64,000 nt of DNA from Amphiduros pacificus (Eukaryota; Annelida; Polychaeta; Phyllodocida; Hesionidae): the NCBI GenBank assembly GCA_949316495.1, contig OX439005.1:39802682-39866681 (forward strand), given 5' to 3'. The notes below the pieces were generated by a model. The model made no database searches and had not been told where the DNA came from. It saw only the letters and a program-made list of their open reading frames with translations. Shown piece by piece: positions 1 to 10,200 of the stretch. A program made the position numbers and the translations under genes. Positions within the stretch are counted from its first letter, which is position 1, and every line of letters starts with the position of its first letter.

Positions 1-365
1 CCCCACAACCCGGCTCCTCCGGCACCCAGGCCAGGCCCAGTGCTGGGGGCAAGAATGTGCCTGCCCCACAACCTGGCTCCTCCGGCACCCAGGCCAGGCC
101 CAGTGCTGGGGGCAAGAGTGTGCCAGCCCCACAACCTGGCTCCTCCGGCACCCAGACCAGGCCCAGTGCTGGGGGCAAGAGTGTGCCAGCCCCACAACCC
201 GGCTCCTCTGGCACCCAGGCCAGACCCAGTGCTGGGAACCAGAACATACCTGCTGCGGCTGCATCTCAACCCAAAGCCAGTTCCTCTGGCACTCAGGGCA
301 GGAAACGTTCACTGAGTGTGACATCACCACCTCCCACACTCCACAAGTGGTTTAAAAAACAATAA
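1..365 (+). CDS. C-terminal end of an unidentified protein with 21-residue Pro/Gly/Ser repeats (partial, 5' end outside window)
   Basis: An open frame (codons starting at position 3) enters from the left edge and stops at 363-365. It encodes about four copies of a 63-bp, 21-residue repeat with the core PQPGSSGTQARPSAGGK, then a Ser/Pro-rich stretch and the C-terminus TLHKWFKKQ. An AATAAA overlaps the stop codon at 361-366, which fits a true gene end. The 63-bp period keeps the frame, and the repeat copies differ mostly by conservative substitutions. The tail L-x-x-W-F followed by Lys residues loosely recalls a degenerate PCNA-interacting peptide, but the usual Gln is absent, so this is weak inference. 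I do not recognise the family. The same DNA is open in another frame (40-315), which looks like a by-product of the repeat. Confidence 0.5.
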   Translation, partial: PQPGSSGTQARPSAGGKNVPAPQPGSSGTQARPSAGGKSVPAPQPGSSGTQTRPSAGGKSVPAPQPGSSGTQARPSAGNQNIPAAAASQPKASSSGTQGRKRSLSVTSPPPTLHKWFKKQ

Positions 366-366
366 A
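361..366 (+). promoter_or_regulatory. Polyadenylation signal AATAAA of the left-edge gene
   Basis: A canonical AATAAA overlaps the stop codon of the repeat-rich reading frame. A poly(A) signal is expected close behind the stop of a terminal exon with a very short 3' UTR. Confidence 0.4.
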
Positions 367-1124
367 ACTATTTCAAGCCAATAAGACAAAACTTAAGCAA
401 CTCATTGTTTATTTTGGGACAATGCCCCTGTCCCTTTTTTGTTTAACACAATCAGTAGACTCATGCAATTGAATAAACTGTTGAACAGAGCAAGATTGCT
501 GAATCATATTGTTTTGACTTTTCCAAGGTAGACCAGTGTCTATTCTATAAATTATCATAATATTTATTTATTTATTATATAAATTAGTCTGAATCATGTA
601 TCAAGTATGGTTAAATATTAATTGCATATTTGATAAAGTATTTTAATATCAAGTATTGATTGTTATTCTGTATTTTTTTTTCATTGTTGCTATCAGATTT
701 TGTCTTTCAGATTTTTTAATTTGCAGATGCCCTTAAATGCAATGTTGCAGAATTCTCAACAATTGGTCTTAGCACTGAAAGAGGACCAATTTTGCAGAAC
801 TTTGGTATTTGTTAATAAAAAGTTGGTATTTGTTAATAAAAAGTTGATAATAGAGCAAAAGTTATAGAAGATTGTAGCAGCAAGACCTTGACTGGTCAAA
901 TAAATCTGATACTTCAGATGAAGATATTTTTTATTCAAGTGAGCATTTGTTTGATCAGCCTGGAATGTTTGAGATTGGTGTGAGTAGAGTGGAGATAGAT
1001 GAATGTGATAGTGACACTAATTTTAAGTCTGACTGGCCTTGATGTGAGTGTAAATGAGGCATGTATCGAAAAATCAACCCTTGATAAATCATTTGGTGAG
1101 TCGAGTCATTCTGTCTGATGTAAT
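367..1124. other. Intergenic AT-rich DNA, no gene recognised
   Basis: No splice-bounded exon or conserved reading frame is visible. A short direct duplication (GTTGGTATTTGTTAATAAAA, near 802-845) is the only structure noted. The small ORFs on the minus strand are low-complexity and not supported. Confidence 0.5.
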
Positions 1125-1640
1125 AACAATAATAATAATGATAAAATTTATATAGCGCTGATACCAGACAAGTCTGCTCATAAAGCTTCATTCAGAACAT
1201 GTGTTCTGAAGAGATGTGTCTTCAATCGACTCTCAAAAGAGTCGATTGTAAGACTGGTCCCAATTTGCTTTGGAAGTAGGTTCCATAGCTTAGGACTAAT
1301 AACAGAGAATGCTGTCACCAACTGCTTTCAGGCGTGTCGCTGGGACTTCCTGAGACTCTTATCTCCCCGTTTGATATGTAAGAGGTCTTGCAAGTAAGGG
1401 GGTGCCTTACCGTTTAAGCGCCTTCCATGTGGTGAGCAAGATTTTGAATTCAATTTTGGCATGTACAGGCAACCAGTGTAGTTTTAATTTCCATGATATA
1501 TGGTCAAATTTCCTAATCTTTCCAACCAGACGAGCTGCAGAGTTCTGTATTGGTAAGCCTTTACTCAAATATGTGCACATCTGGTGACAGCCCTAGATGT
1601 TAGAGTGATGTATGTGAGGCAATAGTTGTAGTAGCATGGA
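1125..1640 (-). mobile_element. Decayed LINE 3' end (CR1/L2-like ORF2 C-terminus)
   Basis: The minus strand gives, in successive frames, peptides typical of the C-terminal tail of CR1/L2-type LINE ORF2: NSAARLVGKIRKFDHIS, then LHWLPVHAKIEFKILL, then KAPPYLQDLL, then AFSVISPKLWNLLPKQI and SFESRLKTHLFRTHV, ending at a TGA near 1178. It is followed by a short tail TATATAAATTTTATCATTATTATTATTG, i.e. an AT-rich 3' UTR ending in ATT repeats near 1125. At least two frameshifts separate these peptides, so the copy is dead. It is 5'-truncated, as is usual for LINEs. The exact upstream limit is uncertain. Confidence 0.75.
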
Positions 1641-2154
1641 TGATGCTTTGGCTTGGAGGCAGGCAACTTGCACTTTAGTAAGGCAGCATAAATAAAGAGT
1701 TAGGTGGTAAGCAAAAGGTGAAACAAAAGGAATTGGAAACCCACTTTTAAGGGTAAGTTTTAATCATAATTAGATGGGGCCATCTTGAATAATGAAACGC
1801 AGGCAGAAACGGCTGATCCAATTAGCATGCAGGGTGAAGTGCTAGACAACTTAAACACACTGTGAGTTTCAATGAAAAAGGTTTGAGGATGTGAGTGATG
1901 ACCATCTAAAGGTAAGAAATAAGGAATTGAATCAGCAAATAAAGTTCTTGAAGAATGGTAAGGTTGAGGCTGAGGCTGTAGTAATGTATGTTTGATGTTA
2001 GACAAGGTAATAATGTGTTACATGTGTTGTGAAATTGCGTACCGCTCTCGGGAGCGCGTCAGAAAATTTATACGTACTTTCGATTCTCGGCTCCGCAAAG
2101 CTTCTCCTCTCTTCTTATTAATGTCTACAAGTGCCTTCGGCTGGGAAAGGATGC

Positions 2155-3830
2155 TGTCTCTCACTTATGCAGCTGTCTCTCACTGCTATAACTGTCTCTC
2201 ACTGTTGTAATTATCTCTCACTTATGCAGCTGTCTCTCCCTTGCACACCTATCTGAGTCACTGATGCAGCTGTCTCTTATATGTGCAGCTATCTCACTTA
2301 TGTAACTCTCATTTGTGCAGCTGTTTCTCACTTGTGCAGCTATCTATCTCTGCTGTAACTACCCCTCACTTGTGCAGCTATTTCTCACTGTTGTAACTAT
2401 CTCTCACTTTGCAGTTATCTAACTTATGCAGCTGTCTCTCACTTGTTCAGTTATCTATCTGTGTTATAACTGTCTCACTTTTGTAACTATCACTCACCTA
2501 TGCAGCTGTCTCTCCCTTGTACAACTATCTCTCACTGATACAGCTGTCTCTCACTTATGCAGCTGTCTCTCACTTGTGCAGCTATCTATCTCTGCTGTAA
2601 CTGTCTCTTGCTGTTGTAATTATCTCTCACTTATGCAGCTGTCTCTCCCTTGTACAGCTGTCTCACTGATGCAGCTGTCTCTTACATGTGCAGCTATCTC
2701 TCACTTATGCAGCTGTTTCTCATTTGTGCAGCTATCTATCTCTGCTGTAACTAACCCTCGCTTGTGCAGCTATCTCTCACTTTGCAGTTATCTCACTTAT
2801 ATAGCTGTCTCTCACTTGTTCAGTTATCTATCTGTGTTATAACTGTCTCACTTTTGTAACTATCTCACCTATGCAGCTGTCTCTCCCTTGTACATCTATC
2901 TCTCACTGATGCAGCTGTCTCACATATATGCAGCTATCTCTCACTTATACAGCTGTCCCTCACTTGTGCAGCTATCTATCTCTGCTGTAACTGTCTCTCG
3001 CTGTTGTTATTATCTCTCACTGATGCAGTTGTCTCACATATATGCAACTATCTCTCACTTATACAGCTGTCCCTCACTTGTGCAGCTATCTATCTCTGCT
3101 GTAACTGTCTCTCTCTGTTGTTATTATCTCTCACTGATGCAGCTGTCTCACATATATGCAGCTATCTCTCACTTATACAGCTGTCCCTCACTTGTGCAGC
3201 TATCTATCTCTGCTGTAACTGTCTCTCGCTGTTGTTATTATCTCTCACTTATGCAGCTGTCTCCCCCTTGCACAGCTATCTCACTGATGCAGCTGTCTCT
3301 TACATGTGCAGCTATCTCACTTATGTAACTCTCTCATTTGTGCAGCTATCTCTTACTGCTGTAACTATTTCTCAATGCTGTAACTATCACTTTGCAGTCA
3401 TCTCACTTATGTAGCTGTCTCTTATTTATGCAGATATCTCTCCCTGTTGTAACTGTCTCACTATTGCAGCTATCTCTCCATATTGCAACTATTGTAACCA
3501 TTTCTCATTTGTTGTAACTATCTCTCACCTTTTCATGTCTCAATACAGCTATCTCTTATTCATGCAGCTATCTCTTATTTATACAGCTATATCTTATCTA
3601 TGCAGCTATCTCTTATTTATGCAGCTATCTCTTATTTATACAGCTATCTCTTATTTATGTAGCTATCACTTATTTATGCAGCTATCTCTTATTTATGCAG
3701 TTATCTCTTGTTTATGCAGTTATCTCTTATTTATGCAGCTATCTCTTATTTATGCAGCTATCTCTTATTTGTGCAGCTATCTCTCGGTTATGCAGCTATC
3801 TCTCAGTTATGCAACTATCTCTTATAAAAA
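2155..3830. repeat. 19-bp minisatellite with a 114-bp higher-order period
   Basis: The basic unit is about 19 bp (consensus CTATCTCTTATTTATGCAG or CTGTCTCTCACTTATGCAG). Between about 2900 and 3245 it is organised in a 114-bp higher-order unit (six basic units): TCTCACTGAT recurs at 2901, 3015 and 3129. Open frames across it on the plus strand are by-products of the repeat and have no coding features. The motif CAGCTG or CAGCTA recurs in nearly every unit. Units differ more at the left than in the 3535-3800 part, where they are almost uniform. Confidence 0.9.
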
Positions 3831-3869
3831 ATATCTGCATTTCACCCATATAGACCCCTTTGTACAAAA

Positions 3870-3949
3870 CCTTGCAGGGCCTCAATAAGTAGGTCAATAA
3901 ATAGGTCAACCTTGCAGGGCCTCAATAAGTAGGTCAATAAATAGGTCAA
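3870..3949. repeat. Two direct 40-bp repeats
   Basis: CCTTGCAGGGCCTCAATAAG starts one 40-bp unit at 3870 and an identical unit at 3910, right after the minisatellite and inside the LTR insertion. Confidence 0.9.
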
Positions 3950-5344
3950 TTTACCGATGGTTGAAAACAAAGCTCTAATACAGAAATATAGGCAATTTGT
4001 GGGTAAAATGTCACATCTAACATGATTCTGACAAAAAATAAGTGATAATTGTGCCATTCATAATATGCTAAAAGAGCAACCCTTCACATAAACTTGCAAA
4101 ACAAAAGTGAAGTGGAGATTAGTTCAGCGTCACTTCCACCAGAGGGCAGGCTACGTGGTGACGCAACAGCGAGATGACACGCTCTTATCAGTGGCAACTT
4201 TTATCGCGGCCAATACCTCATATAGCAACTTTTTTTTTTTTTTTTTCAAATCTCGTCACCCTTCCTCTCTGATCACGTTCATGCTTTTTTTATATATGTA
4301 TGTAACAAATTGGACTTGGTATTTATCGGGTTCTCGGAGTAAATGAGCGGGGAAAACATACTGTTCGGGTTCAATTTCTTTGTGCGCATCTTCTGGTTAA
4401 TTTTCTCGACCGCCATCTTGTTTTGTTCTCGTCCTGTCTCGCGGGAAACGAGATTTCGGCGTTTTGAACGGGATTTCGGCAGTGAAGTCGAATTCGACCT
4501 TTTCTTTCGATCCATTGTTCTTTGGTCGAATTTGTAATTATTTTTCGACAAAATAACGACTGCGGGAGTCGAGATTTTATTACTTTTGGCGCGGATATAT
4601 ATATACTGACGATTTTTGGTGGGGGTTCAGTTTTGACCTGGCGCAAATTCGTCTGCTCTGATCCTCGCAACACAGTATTCTCCGACCGATCTCCGCAACT
4701 CTTCTCAGCGTATCACATTCACCTGTCGTGACAACACCACTGCCTCCGGGGTAAATACATAAACCAGAAGAATTCATTGAATTAAATAAATATAACTTAT
4801 CATTTAATAAATAACCATATGATTAAAAGATAACATCTGTGATTAACTTGACAAATAAGGGAACAGAAGTGGATAACATCTATTATTATCCTTACATTTC
4901 AGGGAAAAAGTATTCCCATTAACATATGAGTTTCCCCACGCTAGTCATCCTCTTTGGAGTATATGACTTACTTGAGGGGTTGTATCGCCAGTTTAATTGA
5001 TGATTCTAAATAAACCAAATGATGTACTAAAATGGGAACATGAGTGTCTGTCAGTTATCCAGCTGATTAATTCATGATACTAGGATTTAACAAAAGGGTT
5101 AAGAAATATGGCCCTCCCTCACTTAAAACAAATGTATTTATGACTCCAAGTAGCATAACCAAGGAAAATTCTGTATCTTCTGGTCATCCCTTGGTACAGC
5201 CTGTGCTGTTCACCTAAAATAATAAATAAAGTAAAAGGTCATTACTGCCCTCCATCCCAGGGAGATATATAACCCGGTACAAGCAGGTAAACAAAAATCC
5301 CTAACAATTGTGGTGCAAGCAGGTAAACAAAAATCCATAACAAT

Positions 5345-5362
5345 TGGTGTCAGAAGTGGGAT
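5345..5362 (+). other. Primer-binding site, tRNA-Leu(CAA) type
   Basis: TGGTGTCAGAAGTGGGAT lies two bases after the 5' LTR and is the complement of the 3' end (including CCA) of animal tRNA-Leu(CAA) as I remember it. This fixes the 3' limit of the LTR and the plus orientation of the element. Confidence 0.8.
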
Positions 5363-5424
5363 CCTGATTGTAAACTTCTTAGTTGAATCAACCCAAGCCT
5401 GCAACATCTTGCAACTTAGTAATC

Positions 5425-7113
5425 ATGGCTGAAAAGAATGTAGATAGACATCAAGCCAGATCTAAGTCATCAAAAAACACAAAATTGATTACTCCAGTCA
5501 CCACCTCTGGGATGGTACAAGTCCGAGCAGATCAGGAAAATCAGATTGATGTGACCATGACATCTCCTGAGTTAGACCAAATCAACTTATCAGCAAATGG
5601 TCTTCTGCAACCCATGATCGCCATTGGCACTAGTTTACCAAGCTTGGCACCTGTGAATTCTTTTGACTTTGAAGATAGAACAGGGGATCCAGTTGAGTTG
5701 ACCAGACATCATCAGAAAGATATTGAAGAAATTCAAAGACTGGAGAGGAAGATATCCTGTCTGGAGACAAGTCTCGCTATGAGCAATGCAGATGTTAGGG
5801 CAAGGCCAACATCATCAGAATTACACACAATACAAGTTCAGGATGTGCAAGTGATAGAAAATGGAGCCACGGGTGACCATAGGAAGCATCCAGAAATGCC
5901 AATGAATAACTCACAGAATCAGAAAAGTGGAAGTTGTGGAGATGGTTACCGGGAAAGATGCCAAACCTACTCTTTTGAAGAACAAGTGCCACAAAACCTG
6001 AATACCGGGCCCAGCATGCACATCTCCCCATCTTTAATGAGGCAATATGAAAGGAGGACACCAGATAGACCGATAACCGGAGTCTCTCATCCTCAACTAG
6101 ATCCAGTCTATCGCCGTGGAAATGCTCATCCTGGTATGAATGAACCTAGACCTCGACTTCCTACATTTGATGGAAAAACACCATGGAAGGCATTTTGGAT
6201 GCAATTTCAATTGTTGTCACAACAATGTCATTGGGATGACTATACTCTACTTTGCCGACTTATCACTTGCATGGAGAAAGAGGCCTTGGAATTTGTATCC
6301 GAACAATCACTTGCTATCCGCAGTAGTCTTCCGCATCTGTTAACTGCATTGGAGCAACGTTTCAGAGACCACACGCTTCCTGAGACACACAGAATGAATT
6401 TAACAGCTGTCAAGAAATCCTCCAAAGAGTCTCTACATGAGTATGCAGCCCGTGTCAGAATGATGACGTCCAAATCGTACCCGGGATTTGATGGGACTGC
6501 CATTTTTGAGAAACTGGTGGTTGAGCATATGGTGAATGGAATGCCAGATCCCAACTTGGTGTATGATGTAAAAACCAAAAGGCCAAATACGGTTGCTGAG
6601 GCTTTAGACTTGATTCAGTGGCACGAGAGTTGTCGGACCTCTCTGAAACAGAGAACACATATTCGACAGGTTCTGACGGAATCTCGTGAAGAATTGGGGG
6701 ACCAAGAAAGCAACCTTCGGCGGATAAATCCAAGTAGGTTCATAACAGAGGAAAGACTTCAGAATTTCGGGAAAAGTTTTGAAGAGAAATTCTCCACTGC
6801 TATGACAGACTTGACAAAAACTATTGATAAGACCAACAAAAGATTTGATTTCTTCTCAAAACAAGTAGACAGGAAAATGGATCTACTGAGTAAGCAGATA
6901 TTGAACTCCTCTCAAAAGAAGATCCAACATCAAGAGGAGACGTCAACCCCCTCCATGGCTGCCGCAGATACAATGAAAAAATCAGAGGTGACCTGTTTTA
7001 AATGTCATGAAATGGGCCATTTTGCCAGGAATTGTCCACAGAGAAAATATGCAACCAGAGAAATACAAGAGGAGAGTGAGGAGGAAGACGAGTATGAGGA
7101 GTTGGAAAACTAG
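5425..7113 (+). CDS. gag: gag of the Ty3/gypsy element
   Basis: Open frame encoding a Gag-like protein of about 562 aa from the ATG at 5425 (576 aa if an upstream in-frame ATG at 5383 is used; MAEKNVDRHQ is the more likely start). The central part (about 6100-6650) has the helical retrotransposon Gag pattern with FDGKTPWKAFWMQF and a downstream ERL/ALEQRF-type stretch. A CCHC zinc knuckle, CFKCHEMGHFARNC, lies at about 6993-7040, followed by an acidic tail. Gag would assemble the virus-like particle, with the knuckle binding RNA. It is a separate ORF ending 143 bp before pol. It belongs to the retrotransposon and is not a host gene. Confidence 0.9.
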   Translation: MAEKNVDRHQARSKSSKNTKLITPVTTSGMVQVRADQENQIDVTMTSPELDQINLSANGLLQPMIAIGTSLPSLAPVNSFDFEDRTGDPVELTRHHQKDIEEIQRLERKISCLETSLAMSNADVRARPTSSELHTIQVQDVQVIENGATGDHRKHPEMPMNNSQNQKSGSCGDGYRERCQTYSFEEQVPQNLNTGPSMHISPSLMRQYERRTPDRPITGVSHPQLDPVYRRGNAHPGMNEPRPRLPTFDGKTPWKAFWMQFQLLSQQCHWDDYTLLCRLITCMEKEALEFVSEQSLAIRSSLPHLLTALEQRFRDHTLPETHRMNLTAVKKSSKESLHEYAARVRMMTSKSYPGFDGTAIFEKLVVEHMVNGMPDPNLVYDVKTKRPNTVAEALDLIQWHESCRTSLKQRTHIRQVLTESREELGDQESNLRRINPSRFITEERLQNFGKSFEEKFSTAMTDLTKTIDKTNKRFDFFSKQVDRKMDLLSKQILNSSQKKIQHQEETSTPSMAAADTMKKSEVTCFKCHEMGHFARNCPQRKYATREIQEESEEEDEYEELEN

Positions 7114-7256
7114 ATGGGGTCAGAACTGACGGTCAAGTACTGACCCAATCAAACAATGATGATTGTTGTAAATATTGTATTCATTATGTTTCTACCCAAA
7201 AGAAAAGCAATAAGAGAGTAAAAAAAATAATCCCTGGGAAAATCAGCAGGCCGGCT

Positions 7257-10200
7257 GTGACTTCATCTGAGATGGATGAAGAAGAAAAACCCAAGATTAT
7301 GAAACAGAGATGTGAAAACGCTCCCCCGTTGAAAGCGAGCCAACCTTCCTTGACCATCGAGAATTGCCCATCTGGAATGAGATGTTTCAGTGACGTTGAT
7401 GGAATGGAAGGAAAGAAGAGGTTGGAGAATTTTCAGGGGAATGGTCAAGAAATATTGTTTGATAGCACAAGATCTGGGACTGGTCCGCTTGGAGTGAGAG
7501 ATTCTGATAAAAGTGGGTCCGATGGTCAAAGAAGGTGTGACAATATTTCCACATCCGAACAACTGGGCAGTGGGAATAAAAGTGTTCTTGCTGTGGATGA
7601 TCAACTGGGGGTCGGGGATTCCAAGAAGATTGACGGAAGACCACCTAAGAATTTCAGACGTACAACGGATATACAAGATGAGACTTCCGAGGTGAAAGAT
7701 CTCAATAGGATTTATCCAGTACTCACTGGAAAGGAAGGCGAAACGGAAAAAGAGAAAAATAAAGAGATAGAAGGAAGTAGCGATAAAATTCCTTACCATG
7801 TCATAAGGATGACAAAGGCCGTCACAATGAGTGTTAAAGCTTCAGTGGCAGGTTCAGAGATATCAGCCATAATAGACTCTGGAGCAGAAGTGACAGTGTT
7901 GTCCGACAGAGTTTATAAGGCTATTCCTGAACATAAAAGACCTAAAATCCATCAAGCTGCGGTGGGACTAAAAGTAGCAGAAAAGAACAAAAGTATGGAA
8001 ACTAGTGGAATTGCTTCCATACTGATGAAAATTGGAAGTAGTACGTATACCTGGCCAATGTACATAGCTCCAATCAGCGATGATATGCTTATTGGTTGTG
8101 ATTTTCTCGACGACAAAGATATCACTATCAATACAAGACGTGGGTTGCAGCTAGATGGTGAATGGATCAGCTGTGATGTTAATCGGAAATCAAGACTACC
8201 AAGGGCTACATTGCAAAGAGACACCACCATTCCAGGAAATCATGAAGCAATTCTCCAGATATCAATTACTGGAAACTACTCTTCCGACACAGAAAGTCAG
8301 TGCCTGATAATGGAACCACTTATTGAGGACAGTAGAGATTTCATAATAGGCAGAGCATTGCTTGACTACCACCAGGATAACTGCTATGTGCGATGTGTCA
8401 ATGTGGGAAGAGATCCTGTCACATTGAAGAAAGGATACCTCGTCGGGGAGTTGCAACCTGTGGAAAAAATAGTAGATGTGTTGGACTCAGTCCTACCAAA
8501 AGAGGAATCTGCTCTGCATTATCAAGGGGTTTGTCAAAGAACAGAATTTGGAGGATCACATACCTCTCAAGGAAAAATCTTTGGACAAAATAATAGTACC
8601 AGGAAGAGAAGAGGAACCAGAAATGAAAACGTACAGATTCCAGTTATTCCTGAGGATTGGACCTCACCACTCTCTGGGGTAGATGATTGTCCTATCAGAA
8701 AAATTGAAATATCCAATCTGCAAGGACATCTTCAAGAGTTGTATTCAAAAAATTGCGAAAAGATTGAAAGCGAAGAAGTCAAACAAAAGTTTGCTGAATT
8801 TCTCTTCAAACATCAAAATGTGTTTGCTGAAAATAAATTAGAACTTGGTTGTTGTAGCGCCATCAAGCACAAGATTGATACAGGTTTTGCAGCACCCATC
8901 AGACAACCCTTACGCAGGAGTCCAAAAGGATTTGAGGGAGAAGAGGAGAAGTATCTTCAAGAACAGTTACAAGCAGGGGTAATTAAACCATCAAAATCTG
9001 CATGGGCCTCAAATATCTGTCTGGTGAGAAAAACTGATGGATCCGTTCGCTGGTGCATAGATTACAGGCGACTAAATGAATGCACAGTGAAGGATGCGTA
9101 TCCTTTGCCACGCATTGACACCTGCATAGATTGTCTGGCATCGGCAAGGATATTCTCTACCTTGGATCTCCAGAGTGGGTATTGGCAGCTTCAGATGGAA
9201 GAAGAAGACCAACATAAAACAGCATTCATCACAAAATACGGTCTTTTTGAGTATACCAAGATGCCGTTTGGACTTTGTAACGCTCCTTCCACATTCCAGA
9301 GATGCATGGAACTAATATTCAGGGGCCTGCAATGGAAGAATCTGTTGATCTATCTGGATGATCTGATCATCTATTCCAACAATCTTGAAGAACATTTCGA
9401 GCAATTAGATGAAATCATGACAAGACTAGGATCCTCTGGCTTAAAGTTGAAACCCTCCAAATGTCAGTTTCTGCAATCGGAAGTACTCTTCCTGGGACAC
9501 ATTGTTGGACAGAATGGTGTTTGCCCAAACCCCAAACTGATATCTGTGGTACAAGATTGGACTGCTCCCAGGAATGCTAATGAAGTGCAACAGTTCCTGG
9601 GACTTTGCAATTACTATCGCTCCTTTGTCCACAAATTTAGTGACATTGCGAACCCTTTGAATAAACTGACTCGAAAGGATGAGAAATTTGAATGGACTGC
9701 TCAAGCTCAACGTTCCTTTGAATGCTTGAAAATGGCTTTGTGCAATGCTCCAACTTTGGCCTATCCCTTACCAAACACGTCATACATCCTAGATACCGAT
9801 GCCTCTGGAGTGGGAATTGGTGGAATTCTGTCCCAAATACAAGATGGTAAGGAAAGAGTTATCTCCTATGGTTCAAAAACCCTGTCCAAAGAACAAAGGA
9901 GATATAATGTTACAAGAAGAGAGTTGTTGGCAGTAGTAACATTCCTGAGACAATACAGACATTACCTGTTAGGACAGAAGTTTGTAGTGCGTACTGATCA
10001 TGGTTCACTTAGATGGCTTTTTAACTTCAAAGAACCAGAAGGTCAGGTTGCTCGGTGGCTAGAGTACATTTCTCAGTACGACTTTACCATTGAACATCGA
10101 CCAGGAAAGAAACATCAAAATGCCGATGCCTTATCGCGGCATCCAAAACACACAGATGTGGTGGAAGACAAGATTCCGTACAATGCTCAAGAATGGGATG

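Larger units (their letters stand above)
2131..4304. mobile_element. 2.2-kb insertion inside the 5' LTR, mostly minisatellite, class unknown
   Basis: This block is absent from the 3' LTR. ACAA occurs at both joints (2127-2130 and 4305-4308), consistent with a 4-bp target duplication. It begins with a short unique stretch (GTGCCTTCGGCTGGGAAAGG), continues with a 19-bp tandem array (about 2155-3830), then two direct 40-bp repeats (3870-3949), then about 350 bp of unique sequence with an 18-bp poly-T run near 4230-4248. No terminal inverted repeats or transposase are visible. It could be a non-autonomous element that carries a satellite, or DNA captured during repair. Confidence 0.7.
2025..5342 (+). 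repeat. 5' LTR, split by insertion
   Basis: Positions 2025-2130 match the first 106 bp of the 3' LTR, and 4305-5342 match the remainder. The stretch between them is foreign. A TATATAA lies at 5266-5272, and the last 60 bp contain two near-copies of a roughly 30-bp unit (GCAGGTAAACAAAAATCC), also present in the 3' LTR. Confidence 0.9.

Noticed and set aside
40-315. Alternative 91-codon frame in the left-edge repeat
   Set aside because: It is the second open frame of a 63-bp repeat, Pro/Arg-rich, and overlaps the frame that ends with a poly(A) signal.
2155-3830. CRISPR array
   Set aside because: Eukaryotic genome; contiguous tandem units without unique spacers.
2426-3888. Several 117-146-codon ORFs rich in Leu, Ser and Tyr
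   Set aside because: They are translations of the minisatellite; the 19-bp unit shifts frame between copies and there is no non-repeat coding signal.
4343-4777. Small ORFs in the 5' LTR, repeated at 14508-14942
   Set aside because: Identical pairs in both LTRs, overlapping on both strands; they reflect LTR identity.
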